From the NCBI GenBank assembly GCA_012184525.1, contig WOFQ01000012.1, forward strand, positions 765,369 to 829,368: a stretch of DNA of 64,000 nucleotides, read 5' to 3'. The first letter of the stretch is position 1. Each line of letters opens with the position of its first letter. This document shows positions 44,500 to 57,198 of the stretch, in pieces. Source of the DNA: Xenoacremonium recifei (Eukaryota > Ascomycota > Sordariomycetes > Hypocreales > Nectriaceae). The notes under the pieces are model-generated. The model had not been told where the DNA came from, made no database searches, and saw only the letters and a program-made list of their open reading frames with translations. The translations under genes and the position numbers were made by a program.

Positions 44500-45251
44500 A
44501 TGAAGGTTTTGGTCCTGGGTTTGCCGCGCACCGGGACGCAATGTACATGTGCCCGTTTTATACCCTGTGGAACTCCCACTGACGGCTTGCCTAGCCATCG
44601 CGGATGCTTTGGCTATCCTTGGAATCGCGCCGGTCTATCACATGCGAGAAGTTGCGAAAAGCGGCCATCAAGATTTGTGGATCGAGGCTCTAGAGACGAA
44701 GTTTGAAGGTAAAGGACCGCAATGGGGTCGTGAAGACTTTGAACGAATATTGAAAGACTATAACGTGAGGTTGAAAACGCCGTAAATTCGACGTATGTTG
44801 CTCATCCTCGCTTTAGGCCGTCTCTGATTATCCGGCTGCCATTTTCCCCGAGGAACTTATTGCTGCATATCCCGAAGCCGTCATTATCTTATCGACGAGA
44901 GACGAAAGTGGCTGGATAAATTCCATGATGTCGACAGTATGGCATGCTCATGTTAGAACTCCAATAGTGGACACTTCCAAGGCTTCATTGAGATTAAAGT
45001 ATAATCAGCACTGCTGGGACAATGACTTTCCTGCAAATGGCAGCCGGGTATTCAAGGAACATAATGCTTTGGTAAAACGTTGCAGCGTTGGCAGGAACTT
45101 TTTGGAATATTGGATCGGCAGCGGGTGGGAGCCAATTTGCGAATTCCTTGGGGTACCAGTCCCTCCCTTGCCGTACCCTCGCAGCGATGACTGGGCGGAA
45201 TATAAGCGACAGGTCCAAGCAGAGAACGATAGTATGACAGTCATGCAATAG
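44500..45251 (+). CDS. P-loop sulfotransferase-family protein
   Basis: Three exons, 44500-44542, 44595-44764 and 44817-45251, give 215 aa. The first exon is 14 codons plus one base and encodes the P-loop-like VLGLPRTGTQ; splicing joins it to SIADALAILGIAPVYHMREV. Other family blocks are WIEALETKFEGKGPQWGRED, SDYPAAIFPEELIAAYPEA, VIILSTRDESGWINSM and a C-terminal GWEPICEFLGVPVPPLPYPR. The group belongs to the sulfotransferase_4-like P-loop superfamily and is often mislabelled as NAD-dependent epimerase. Its reaction is unknown. Length is normal for the family and no break was found. Confidence 0.85.
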
Positions 45252-46660
45252 AGTAGGGAGAAACATCTCCTCACTTCTGAAATCGAGTATGATGCCTCTC
45301 AAAGTACATTTGGCAGTGTGCTATGAGCTCTCTCCGGAGTGAGACAAGATACTAAACAAATGCGAAGTTGAGGACGATTTCTAACATTCCGAGCATTCAA
45401 TGATAGCAGAATGGAGACCATCACCCATGCAACCGTTTCTCTAGAGATTCACTAGTTTTATGTATAGGATTGAAGACATATTCCTCCGTCGTTTGCAGGA
45501 TAGTGTTGGGTTGCAATATAGACCTGAAAGACGGGAATCCTTTACGGTGTGGCAAAATATATTAGCATCGCAGAATTGTGGTTGCACGTAGCTTGAACGT
45601 GCCTGTCATCAACATATGTATGTAGGAAGAAACTAGAGAGAAATTCGGTGGCGCAAGCTACTAGTACTTCTTCTCCCTATGAAATTGAAATCGAGTTTTT
45701 CGTCACCCCCACCGATGTTCTGGCCTGGGCCAACCCCTGCAGGATACGTAAGAAGTGGTCTTACGCAAGCCACACAAGCCCCTTGCTGACCACCTGCGAC
45801 CTTGAAAGCTCTCGAACGCGCCCGCAAGGAGTAGGACGACCCAGTCCCCCGCCAGGAGTCTCCAAGAAACATGAGCATGCCTGGCTGTGGAGGCATGCAG
45901 ACCAATCCATCTGGGGCATCAGCTCGAGGATTTCCCCCTCGGCATATTGAACAATCCTGGCAACACGGAGTACATGTTGCTTATTTATTCACTCGCACAG
46001 ATAAATCCACCACATTTTAGTTCGAGCATGCTATTAGTGTTGCTCCTTGTAGGGCAGCTTGACGAAGTAAGTTCGGAATATGGGGAAATAAGCTTACAAT
46101 GCCAAGACCGAGCAGCAGATCAATAAGCTGACGGCAGCCCTGCCGAGCATGACGTGGCGAAATTTGGATGGCTCGGGTCTCGTTTTAGTGCGCTGCAAGT
46201 CGCAAGACTATCGATCCCCTCCCGTGTCGTGCCGCTTTGTGCCGTGCGGTGCTGCAGCTTAAGACTTTGATGAGCATTCTGATAGGCACTCCGTAGGGTC
46301 TAGACATTGTGGCTGGCTGAAAGACTCTTGGTAGCCTTGGTTGTGTGCATGAGTGGTTTGCCAAGAATCTCGATGTGCCCTCAGCGAGCCTCCGTTGTCA
46401 GCTTTCACCGTATTGAGCTGCGGCCCAGACCGCCCTGTCTCACTCCAATCCGTTCTTGGGTCTGATGCTGGGGCATGACACCTCGTATAAGATTTCTGAG
46501 CGATGACGTGCTGCAGCATGGGTGTGTGCTCAGTTTTGAAAAGAAACATCACTGCTTCCCTTCGACTCGTGTATCCTTTCCTTAATACTTTCAAGACGCA
46601 AACCTATACAAATTGGCCGTGGAACTCTGAACTCTGAGTACCGACGACCCAAGCCCTACC
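45252..46660. other. Long intergenic region
   Basis: 1.4 kb upstream of the multicopper oxidase. Overlapping short frames on both strands at 45630-45950 show no motif. I see no gene. Confidence 0.45.
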
Positions 46661-48979
46661 ATGACGCTCATCGGCCGCTTTTGGCACGCTGTTGTGGATC
46701 TCACCACATGGCTCATTATTTCGCCTGTGGCGGAATTGGGATTTCATCCATCTCAATATCCACTCGGTATTCAAAGCAGCTCTTCAGACGCACAATTCCA
46801 AGAGCCCTATCACCCAAGCCTTGCAATTGGAGACTATCCAATCTTCCGGCCACCTGCTGCTAACCCAGACGATGAAGATTTCAAGTGCGATTATTCCAAC
46901 ATGAAGGGATGGTCTCCGTGCTCCATCTCTGAGAATCGAGAATGCTGGCTCCGTGACAAACATGGACATGAGTTCAACATACATACGGATTACGAGAAAT
47001 ATGCCCCTGTTGGGATCACACGACACTACACTCTGAATATCACCGAGAGTTCTTACAATGCAGATGGGCAGAATTTTCCCAACGCTAAGCTCTTTAATAA
47101 TCAATACCCAGGTCCGTGGCTCGAGGCCTGTTGGGGTGATGTAAGTATGTCCTCACGAAGCTTAAATTCAATGGTCTTACGAGATACCAACAGACATTGA
47201 ACATCACGGTCATTAACAGCATGGTTGATAATGGCACTAGTATTCATTGGCATGGCATTCGACAGAACCAAACTATGGTGATGGACGGGGTTAATGGCAT
47301 CACGCAATGCCCTATCGCCCCTGGGGAATCCTTCACATACAGCTTCAAGGCAACTCAGTACGGAACATCGTGGTATCACAGCCATTATTCCGTGCAATAT
47401 GCAGACGGCTTGCAGGGCCCATTGGTTAGTACAACTAAATATACCTCTGTTCTCTTTTCGTTTACTAAATTTTGTGAAGACTATACATGGCCCAACTTCA
47501 GCTCCTTTCGATGCGTCAAAGCGTCCGCTGTTGATGACAGATTGGTGTAAGTCAACCGCTTTAGTACATAGTCTGAGATGTTTGGGAATTTACTAATATC
47601 CCTTCAAAACCGCAGCTCATAATAGTGCCTATCAATTGCTGTACAACAGGAACTGGGGAAATAAGACGATCCTTCTGAATGGTCGTGGCAATGTGTCACA
47701 CTACGGGTATACACCGACTCTTGAGATTCCGCCAAACTACGAGTTGTACTTCAATAAGACGCCAACAGACAAGCCAAGACGGCCTGCTCGATACTTGCTT
47801 CGCTTGATCAACACTTCGTTCGATTCGACATTCGTGTTTTCTATCGATAACCATTGGCTTCAGATCGTGACATCAGACTTTGTTCCAATCGAGCCCTACT
47901 TCAATACGTCGGTCCTGATAGGCATCGGTCAACGGTATAATGTTATTGTTGAAGCGAATCCACTAGCCGGTGACAGTAACCCTATCCCAGATGACGGCAA
48001 CTTTTGGATTAGAACTTGGATTGCTGATAACTGTGGGCTGAAGCCGGGGAATGATGGTTACGAAAAGACAGGCATTCTGCGATATGACAGAAACAGCACC
48101 GCCGTGCCATCTTCGCAGCCCTGGACCAAAATCAGCAAGGCATGCTCTGATGAGACATACACCTCACTGAGACCGAAAATTCCATGGTATATCGGCCCGG
48201 CAGCCAATGCGAGGTACGATGAGATCGGGGAACAGTTTAACGTAACTTTGAACACAACAGCAAAGAACACCCCTCCCTTCGTCCATTACCCCTTAGCAGC
48301 CTTCGCTCTACAGCCTTCCGACGACTTGCCTAATGACTTTACACCGCTGCAGATCAATTACTCTGATCCAACTCTGATGCATTTGGGTGAATTCAACAGG
48401 AAGTGGCCTTCGAAGTGGGTTGTAATTCCGGAAGACTATACAGAAAATGAATGGGTAAAATTAAATCCTTCGATCTATATTCAGATGCCATGCTAACAAT
48501 AGACCTAGATATATCTTATTCTAACTATGGAAGCTTCAAGTTCTGTTACTGGAGCACACCCTGTTTGTTGTCCCTCCTAACCTTTGACGGAAGGAGACTA
48601 ACATAGTACTTTCCAGATCCATCTTCATGGGCATGATTTTGCCGTTCTTCAACAGATTGAGGGTCAAGACTACGATCCAAGTAAACTCGATCTGACTCTC
48701 GACAATCCTCCGCGTCGAGACGTGGTCCTTCTCCCAAATGGTGGCTTCGTGGTCATCGCGTTCAAGGCTGATAATCCGGGTACTTGGCTAATGCATTGCC
48801 ACATTGCTCGACATGCGTCAGAGGGCCTGGCATTGCAAATCATGGAGCGTCAGAGCGACGCAAACCGTTTGTTCCCACGACATTCTCGAGACATTGTTGA
48901 GGCGAAGGATGTTTGCAGACTGTGGCGAGACTGGCAGAAGAAGCAGCAAAACTTCTTCGAAGGCGACTCGGGCATTTAA
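46661..48979 (+). CDS. Multicopper oxidase (laccase-like)
   Basis: Six exons: 46661-47140, 47194-47424, 47480-47546, 47616-48454, 48509-48562 and 48617-48979, giving 677 aa. All four copper-ligand motifs are present in order: SIHWHGIRQ, WYHSHYSVQYADG, GAHP joined across an intron to IHLHGHDF, and HCHIARHASEGLALQIME with a Leu or Met-type axial position. Three cupredoxin domains are recognisable. About 120 residues precede domain 1, longer than in classical laccases. The N-terminus has a hydrophobic stretch near residues 10-25 that could be a signal or anchor. The enzyme oxidises phenols or metals using O2. Related fungal enzymes act in secondary metabolism; the neighbours do not indicate a substrate. 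Confidence 0.9.
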
Positions 48980-49753
48980 CTTTCTAATTAGTACTCTTGC
49001 GCAAGCCGCAGTCGGACTCATTTGTGGTGTTGATACGAAGGAGGACTACACCGTGCTTCATTAGTTCAATGACGCGACATGTGCTTTCCAGCACCTAGTC
49101 CTTACGTGACAAACTAGACACCATGAGATTTGGCGTATACAGATCACCCATGCACGCGCGTGTCTTCAAACCTTGACCTTACTGTGCTTTGCGGCGTCGA
49201 TTGTTATGTCTTGGTGTGGACTTCGGGGTAATCACTAAGTGGCTTAGGTCTTATTTTCGCAAGACACTATACTTAGAAGCGTGTCTATATGTCAACCCAT
49301 CCTTGACGTAGCTTGTATGCTTACCCGGATAGGGTTCAATTTTCAAGATCTAGCGATCAAGCAATCAGAGAACATAAGCACGGAACATGGATTAGATTAC
49401 GGCAAGAAAGATATGTACCAACATCACTTCAGGCTTAGTAGGAATGATGTTAGGTCGAAGCTACCCAGCACAGCCAGCGCAACTTCGGGGCTTTCACCGA
49501 AGCGAAGAAAAGACAACTCACTAACCCACAGGAATCTAATTCGAATAATACTCATTATTAGAGGTAAATATAGTACAGGAAGTAGTGCCTTGTTGGATGA
49601 TGCTTTTGGTAGATCCTGACTGTATAGCGCCCGAGCATGTAAAACTATTTATGAGAGGTCTACCCCGGAAGCCTTTATTTATAAAACATTTGTTTATGTG
49701 GGAGAAACACAAAGCCGAGAATCCTTATCTAGTGAATACTGTCACTGGTAAGA
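48980..49753. other. Intergenic
   Basis: 774 bp without a recognised gene. A plus-strand open frame at 49281-49619 has no known motif. Confidence 0.4.
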
Positions 49754-50870
49754 ATGACACTCGCCAAAGGCTGCCATTTGGTAGGAAGCGTTCCATTTCG
49801 AGATCCTGAAACTGTGTTCCGCGAATGCAGTGCAAGGTTATCCAAGCGGCTCAAGAGGTTACCTGACGGAGAACCTGGGAAGCGCAATTATTTCATTCTC
49901 TTCCAGCGCGAGATATTTCCTCCGAGCTTCCTCTGCGACTTCAAGGACAATGCTATCGTGGCATCAGAGACTCTGAGCGAACAGGATCTCAAAGCAGCAA
50001 CAGATTTCCTCCAGTCAAACACCCTCAAAACGGGATACGATGACGCAGCGATCGAAAGTTATCAGCAATTTAAGGCTTTGCGTGAAGCGGGTATAATACA
50101 ACGAGACACCAAATTCCAAGTCGCCATTCCAACAATAGCCAATGTTATTGGCCTTCTCATCAAGTCACCCTTGAGGGGGGTTGTGGAATCGTACTACGAG
50201 GAGGCTCTAGTAAAAGCTTTGCAAAACATACAAAAGGAGATCGCCCATGAAGATCTTGCTATCCAACTCGACTTAGGCATTGATATGGCATATTGGGAAG
50301 GTCGACTTTTCCAGCCTTGGTTTCAGGGGAGAGATTACGTCGTCGAGTATATAGGGCGCATGATCAGGAAAATTGATCAAGACGTTGATCTCGGAATACA
50401 CTTCTGTTACGGTAAGTCTGTGACTTCCTCTACGGTGTAGTGCTAACCGAGATCTAGGCGATATGAACCATCGTCATTATTTTGAACCTGAATCTCTACG
50501 CTCGGTGGTCGAGCTGGGCTTAAGAATCATCAAGATGAGCTCTCATTCAATAAAATGGATCCATGTCCCTGTGCCGAAAAGCGCTATGGGAAACCTTCAG
50601 GAGTACTTCAAGCCGCTCCTTGACTTGACTCCTGAGCTGGAGGCCCAGAAAACCGAAGTTTACCTCGGCCTTGTTCATTACGGCGACTTGCAGGGAACCA
50701 TTGAAAGGGCCAGGGCCGCAAGTCATTTTATCAAAGAGTTTGGGGTTGCGACAGAATGCGGCGTGGGCAGAACCCCAATAGGAAAGATAGAAGATATTCT
50801 CAAGACAATGGAGAAAATGTCAGAGCCATTTGAGGATATCACTCATTACCTTTTGATTTTTCCATCTTGA
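49754..50870 (+). CDS. Stand-alone MetE-like (UROD/MetE superfamily) protein
   Basis: Two exons, 49754-50411 and 50458-50870, with a 46-bp intron, give 356 aa. The sequence starts with KGCHLVGSVPFRDPETVF and RLPDGEPGKR, a block conserved in an uncharacterised fungal family of the cobalamin-independent methionine synthase fold. The zinc site of MetE seems preserved: His-x-Cys in DLGIHFCYGDMNHR, which is split by the intron, and a later Cys in VATECGVGRTP. The N-terminal domain of true methionine synthases is absent, as the whole protein equals about one barrel. It may transfer a methyl or other alkyl group from or to a thiol, but this is inference. The start codon could lie in an undetected upstream exon. 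Confidence 0.75.
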
Positions 50871-51045
50871 ATATATTTACTTCCTTTCGACCATCTTCTT
50901 TGCTATGTAGGACTCATCGCATACCGACACTCCAGTATATTATCCGTGCTGACGTAAAATTACCTATAGTCCTATTCTGATCGTCATTGAAGCTTGACAC
51001 TTCCCCATACACCATACCTCTCTGATATTACCTATGTGAGAGACA

Positions 51046-52023
51046 CTAAACCTTTTCTTCTGTACCTGTCTCTCCACCAGAGAGCTCTTCCTCTCGAGCA
51101 GAAAGACCCAGATACACCGCGTCGACAATTAGCTGGACAACAAAGGAGAAGCCAATAATATAAAAAGCCATGACTCCATCCCACGCCAAAGCGCCGGTCT
51201 TCACGGTATGGATTCCCGTGGCAAAGGCGAAAAGGATAGGCATCACAATGTTGAATGGGATTAGCCATTTGGGAAACAGAAGCTTAGGGCGATCATCCAA
51301 CGTAATGGCATAAACAAAAGCAAAGTTTTGCACCATAAATGTCGGCCAAGGCATGCTGTGACTCGTCTTAGCCAAAATAGCCCTTCTCCACAACCGTCAT
51401 TACAAAAGCTTACAGCGCAACAATCCAGAAGAAGTCGTTTAGCGCCTGTGTGATTTCTGCCGGTCTTTCGGGGCGGAAAGAAGCGATGCAGAGCACAATG
51501 CCGGGGAGCATGAACGTCCATACGCCAGCAGCTGCGGACGCGAGTTGCAGTTGATGTATCATGTATGGCAGGTTAGGGATACGACGAATTTGGTTAGATA
51601 TAGCAGCTGAGAAAGGCAAATAGAAGCCTCCCGAAATCATTAAGATGGCACCACCTGCACGAATGCGTGTAATGTGATCCACGTAAACTTGAAAAGGTTA
51701 GACTGGCAATCGGCTGTAATCGAGATTGTGGAACAATTCTAGATGATCTAAAGGAAACATCCATTCATACACTTGGTCATATTAGTCGGCAATTGCGATA
51801 TATGATATTGGATTTGTCTTTACTTACTACATTGGGCAATATGTTCAGCGTCCCAAGATGGCTTGGGGGGTGGTATGAAATCGGCAATAACGAATGCCAG
51901 AATAAACATGATGCCAGCGGCTGCACCACAGGCAGCAGAGTAATACTGTACCGCAGTATAACTGAGGAGCCATGACTTTGAGGCCTTGGCCGTCAAGTCG
52001 CGAAGTGTGTGGTTGATAGTCAT
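51046..52023 (-). CDS. Six-TM integral membrane protein of unknown function
   Basis: Three exons, 52023-51831, 51687-51414 and 51355-51046, give 258 aa. The 143-bp first intron is the longest in the window. Six hydrophobic segments are visible, beginning with YYSAACGAAAGIMFILAFVI, then AGGAILMISGGFYLPFSAAI, GVWTFMLPGIVLCIASF, a pair around FFWIVALMPWPTFMVQNFAF, and FYIIGFSFVVQLIVDAVYL. Conserved blocks are DFIPPPKPSW, HQLQLASAAAG and MPWPTFMVQN, which recur in a widespread but uncharacterised fungal and actinobacterial family. The tail is acidic. It is convergent with the MetE-like gene. No function is proposed. Confidence 0.75.
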
Positions 52024-53901
52024 GGCTCTACAATAGGCGACGTGCTTTTAGCCAATATGGTGAATGAGGATGACGAATTTGTGAGTCGTAATAGGATAGC
52101 TGATCAATGATCTAGAGAAAAGGGATCCAAAGTTATTGATGCCGGGTGAAATGGACGGTCAATTTATATTAGAGAAGGATCAAGTGTATTCACCGCAAGA
52201 TTCGTCACGTTGCATTCGGATGCAATGCATGACAGTCAAAGCATAGTGTCGTATGATGATAAAACCTCATACCTACCAAACGGGAACGTGGCTAGCAGCG
52301 TCACAGTGTCTGACTCGCAATTTCGTATCCCAGGATGGAATATCCGGGGAAGTCACTAACTGGTTCTCGGTCTTCTCCGACCCACTCCGGCCACTACATC
52401 TTTTGTTCTCCGTTCTCCGTTCTCCGCAACTCCGAGACTATCGGAAAAAGCACAAGAGCACAGCCGGCCTCCGTCTAGAACAACACTTTACGACGGACCT
52501 ATCAGGGATCAGTGAGCAAGAAATTGCGATGGACCCCCACAATTTCGAAAACTCGTTATATCGGTCATCGCCCACCTCACTGACCACACTTGTGCTCACG
52601 GTTCTCGCATCCTACACCTGACATTGTACAGGCGGCAAAGACATCAGGTTGTTATCCAAAAGAACAAGAAAAGAGTCATTATTTCATGGCACTTAAATAT
52701 TTTACAAAGCCGTGCTTAGGTTGTTTAGTTTCATGTAAGTGTCATCCGCTTATTGTATGATTTGTCGCCTCGGAAAAGTCACTTTGGAAAAGTGCAACGT
52801 CGATATCTTGCAACACAAGAAATTTTGCTTAGCCAACTTACTCAAATCTACAATCCTAAGAAAATTCACGGATCTACTACTATACTTCGCAGTGACTTGT
52901 GACTTGCGTGCTGATCACAACGGCATCTATTTCCGAGTAGAAATGTGATTATCGGCATTCACCGAGAATTAAACGCTGGTGGATGAGACCAGATTGGCCA
53001 TCCGGTTGCACTCACGGGAACCGCCGAGACATTTGCAAAACAGGTCCAGACTAATTCACGCCAAGACGTGCCAATACATGCGAATTTGAACACCCATTTA
53101 CAACGTCAGTATCGCTCAGTAAGTGCCACGCCGAAATATAACATTTACTCCACTCAACCCAAGTTTCAAGTCTGCGTAGGCTCCCTCGGTACCAATAAGC
53201 TAGCTCAATACTCTTCGGCCAAGGTAGGATATATGCCTCCGTGATCAACCATTTAAGTTGCCCTGTCCGGCGGTTGCCAACAACAAAGCACCATGACGAG
53301 CAGCTCCGATAATCAAATCCAATATAATAAGTTATTGTAAAGTAGAATTCTATTTTAATTCTATAGGTAAGACGCGCTGCAAAAATTGTCGCAAATCTGG
53401 TGCTGAAAACTTTGTCAGTCAGCCCTTGATGTAGAAGAGTACGAAAAGCCTGATTGTCAAGTTTCGTTCCATTAATGACGGGCTTCGTCCCAAATTCCGA
53501 CTGTCTTCCATGGCCGTAAATCCTCTTTTTGCCCAGTCACCTTCAATGTTGGCACATGCAAATATGATTGATGGATTCCTCGATGCCCCGCACGTAAATT
53601 TCCTCGTGCCTAGCCTCTCCTCTGTTTTACCATTTGCAGCGTTAGAGCCTTGACTAAGCCATTGTGATGCGTAAGCAAACCAGGACTGAGTAATCCAATG
53701 TGGTATTTCGAACGTCATAGGGACGCTCTCCGAAAATTTACTAGTTTTGGGTATGATAACCTATCAAAATGAATAGTATTTGAAGAGCGATTTTTTGGGG
53801 GCCAAATAACACGGGTTGTGATTCAGGATTTCAGCAGTGCCAGCTCAGACTTATCATTAACGCCACTGGTCACGACAATAGCACGCACCATCGATAGCAA
53901 A
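52024..53901. other. Largest gene-poor stretch
   Basis: 1.88 kb. It contains a 7-bp tandem repeat gttctcc (three copies, about 52405-52425) and AT-rich DNA near 53320-53380. A minus-strand open frame at 53419-53718 shows no family signature. It may be eroded former coding DNA, but I cannot support any gene. Confidence 0.45.
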
Positions 53902-55056
53902 ATGGCTCAAGTCACCTCTCGTACGGCCTTTCGCAGAACTGACGATTACTCTCCCGGTACACCCAAGGTGAAGCTTGTTACCGAAGATCTTGCTTTTCCC
54001 CTCCACCCCACCGCATGTTTGATACGAGTCAGGGCTGTCTCACTCAACTACCGCGATGCGAATATTGCCAACGGAGGTAACCCTTGGCCAGTAATTCCTC
54101 ACGGCGTACCTGGGAATGATGCAGCTGGAGAGATTATTGCTATCGGTGACCAGGTTTCCCTCGTATCTATTGGCGATCGAGTGGCACCCGTCACTGATAC
54201 TGAATTCGTAACTGCTCGGTCAACCGGACGATCTTGGCTCGCAGCAAACGAGGATGGAACTCTAGCATCACATTTGATATTTGATGAGAAGCTTGTGACT
54301 AAGATCCCCGCACATCTTGACTGGGCCCAGGCAAGCCTTATTCCTTGCGTTGGAACGACTGCCTGGTCTGCCCTCAAGGGTGCTTCCTTTGGCCAGACCG
54401 TTCTTATTCAAGGTGAGAGGAACTTTTGACTTCCAAAATCCCGCGGGCTAATACTGCAAGGAACGGGTGGCGTTGCAATGTTTGCCCTGAAGCTTGCCAG
54501 AGCCTCAGGCCTGAAAATAATCTTGACCTCATCTAGTGACGAGAAGCTGAACAAGATCAAAGAGCAGTGGGGGAAGCCAGAAATTCATGTTGTTAATTAC
54601 AAAATGAACCCAAAGTGGCATGAGGAGGTCTTGAAACTCACGAATGGCATTGGTGTTGATCTGGTTGTAGAGAATGGTGGAAGTAGCTCCCTGGTACAGA
54701 GCATGCTCTGTACTCGACGTGGCGGAATAGTCAGTCAGGTTGGCTACCTGGGAGGACCTAAGCCAGAGCATTTGAAGGAATTTATTCCCACACTCATCGA
54801 CCGAAGGTTGAACATCAGGTATGCATTAGCCGATGAACGGACAAGATGCGCGGAAATCTCTGACATTCGTGATAGGGGTATCAACGCAGGATCTAAGGAC
54901 GACCAGGACGACCTTATGACTGCCATCGCAGCCATGCAGATGACCTTTGACGACATTATTGACAATGTTTGGCCATATGAAAAGTCAGGTGAAGCTATCG
55001 AGTATATATGGCAGGGTAAACAGGTCGGCAAGGTTGTAATAAAACTTGAGGATTAG
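53902..55056 (+). CDS. MDR-superfamily NAD(P)-dependent alcohol dehydrogenase/quinone oxidoreductase
   Basis: Three exons, 53902-54412, 54461-54818 and 54876-55056, give 349 aa. The second intron (57 bp) is a multiple of three without stops. It is removed because splicing restores the family sequence RRLNIRGINAGSKDD. The GroES-like domain has VSLNYRDANIANG and GNDAAGEIIAIGD. The cofactor domain has VLIQGTGGVAMFALKLA, an altered glycine motif. The catalytic-zinc Cys/His pattern and the four-Cys structural zinc site are absent, so this is a zinc-independent MDR. The substrate is unknown. The ATG chosen lies in SKMAQVTSRTAF; an upstream in-frame extension looks like leader. Confidence 0.85.
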
Positions 55057-55403
55057 TAACAGAACCATAACATGATAACAAGGTTCTCCTTGTCAACCTT
55101 CGGTGACGGATCTACAAACACAGAATGTATGTGGTTTTTTGAGCGTGATTCAAAGTGAAATCGTAATTATTCGCACTTCACTTTTATATCTGCAATGTTT
55201 CTCAATTTTCTTTTTGAGTTGTTTACGGAGTCATCTTGAAATCAAAATTTCAACATAGCTTACTTCGGCAGATACATCAAGTGCTTTATTCTTTGGAAGA
55301 TGAGTCTTCCTGGATCATGGGAAAAACCCTTTGCGAGCTACCCGGTAGGATGAGCCGCGTATATTGATGAGTCAGCTTCGTTGCTCGTGAACCAATCATC
55401 ACG
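55057..55403. other. Intergenic
   Basis: 347 bp between two co-oriented genes. Nothing recognised. Confidence 0.4.
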
Positions 55404-56984
55404 ATGAAGATAGCTTACCTGGACTCCACCATCTTAGTCCCACGCGCCAGCGGACTGGCAAAACGCGTCAAACTTAGCTCATCATTGAAACAAATGTCCA
55501 CTATGTCTAAGACTAGAGACGCCAGAGCTGTGATTGCGTCGCTTTCTCGAGTGCATCCAAGGCTTTTCCGAGCATCGGGGGCGGCTATTCCTGGTACAAA
55601 ATGGTTTCATACCACACCTTCATCGCAAACCGACGGCGTCTTCCGCGGCCTGACAGATGGCAGACTTCCCATGCCCTGGATTGAGGCCTTTCGCCTTCAA
55701 CAGCAAGATAAAATAGCGCGGATCCCGGGAGAGTCCCCAAAAGAGCGCGACTTTACGCCCAAGAAGATGAGCGACAGCTTTCATCGTGTTGTACTGCCAC
55801 TCGGACAAGATCCCTGGTTATCTGACACCTATATCAATGCTTCTGGCCACATCAGGTAGTAGATAGCTAGTTTCATCTATTGAGTCTTTGAAATGAGGCT
55901 CACAGATTCTAGGCTCGGCACGCTATTTATGGATCTCGACGCCCTCTCCGGAGTCATCGTATACAAACATACTGGCCCAGGTGTCACGACCGTGACTGCC
56001 GCTCTAGACCGAATCACCATTACACACCCGCTTACCGAGATATGTGATCTGGAATACAGCGGTCAGGTCACATATGCGTCTGGGAGGAGTAGTATGGAGA
56101 TCACATGCAAGGTTGCAAAAGCTAGGGCTGAAGGCGAGCCAAGCAAGCCCGAGGATGTTCTCCTCACCTGCACCTTCACGATGGTGGCTTTAGATCCGGA
56201 AACCAGAAAGCCCGTCAACGTCCCGAAGCTGATATGTACCACGGCGGAAGAAGAAGCTATTTTCAAGGCTGGAGAGGCAAAGTCGCTCTCAAAAAAAGAG
56301 GCATTAAAGGCCTCTCTTCTTCAAACCGAACCCAACGACCCCGAATCTGCTTTAATCCATCGTATTTGGCTCAGACAACTCGAATATCACGATCCCAACA
56401 ACAGCCTTCGTCAACCCCGGAACGTGGTATCCATGGCAAAGACGCAATTATCCACAGCTGCCATTATGCAACCACAGTATCGAAACCGCCACCAAACAAT
56501 GATATTTGGAGGATTCCACCTGAAGCAAACATTCGAGTTGGCGTTTTGTTGTGCAGCTAGCTTCGCCCATGCTCGTCCAACTTTCATCAGTGCCGACCCT
56601 TGTACATTTCGCAATCCTGTACCAGTAGGAAGTGTCTTATACCTGACCGCCACTGTTGCATATACTGACCCTCCTCTGCTCGACGAGGATGGTTTTCAAC
56701 CCCAATCGGCCGATCCTAACAAACCTCTAACAAGGGTCCATGTTCGAGTGGACAGCAAGGTTCGAGATGTTGAACACGGTGTTGCAAAGCCAACGGGTCA
56801 GTTCAACTATACTTTCTCTGTGCCAAGGGACGTGAAAGTCCTGCCTCACACGTATGAGGAGTATATGATATATATCGATGCAAGGCGGAGAGTAATGTTG
56901 GGCGATCTTCAACGGCAGCAAGATTCCACGTCTAAGCCTAACAAGAAAGCTGAAACTTCGGACGACGTGAATCTTATTGAGTAG
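55404..56984 (+). CDS. Acyl-CoA thioesterase, double-hotdog (ACOT9-like, mitochondrial)
   Basis: Two exons, 55404-55855 and 55913-56984, with a 57-bp intron, give 507 aa. The acceptor used is the later CTAG, because the earlier CACAG would run into a stop. The first about 70 residues are basic and Ser-rich without acids, as in a mitochondrial targeting peptide, and include SRVHPRLFRASGAAIPGTKW. Two hotdog domains follow. The first has LGTLFMDLDALSGVIVYKH, and the second has IFGGFHLKQTFELAFCCA with FISADPCTFRNPVPVGSVLY. ACOT9-type enzymes hydrolyse acyl-CoAs in the matrix. An internal Met at about 55494 is an alternative start. Confidence 0.85.
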
Positions 56985-57198
56985 AGTCAGCCCAACAGAA
57001 GGAAGGGCTCACAGCTTATTTTGCGTAATCATTTTGTCGCAATATCGTCAATCAGTATTGTTGCTTATAATGCCCTAAATACACGGTTTATGATTGTTAT
57101 ACTAAAAGTCTCTTCCCTCAAGCGATCGATGAACGCCATTGGCACCCGGATCCGTAGCCAAGTGCTAAATCGGTAGCTCTTTAGTCCTTCCAGGCAAC

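Noticed and set aside
45633..45950. Overlapping frames on both strands in the gap before the multicopper oxidase
   Set aside because: Mirror frames without homology, probably chance in GC-rich DNA.
52253..53718. Possible genes in the 1.9-kb gap (frames at 52253 and 53419)
   Set aside because: No motifs, no splice-consistent extension and AT-rich context.
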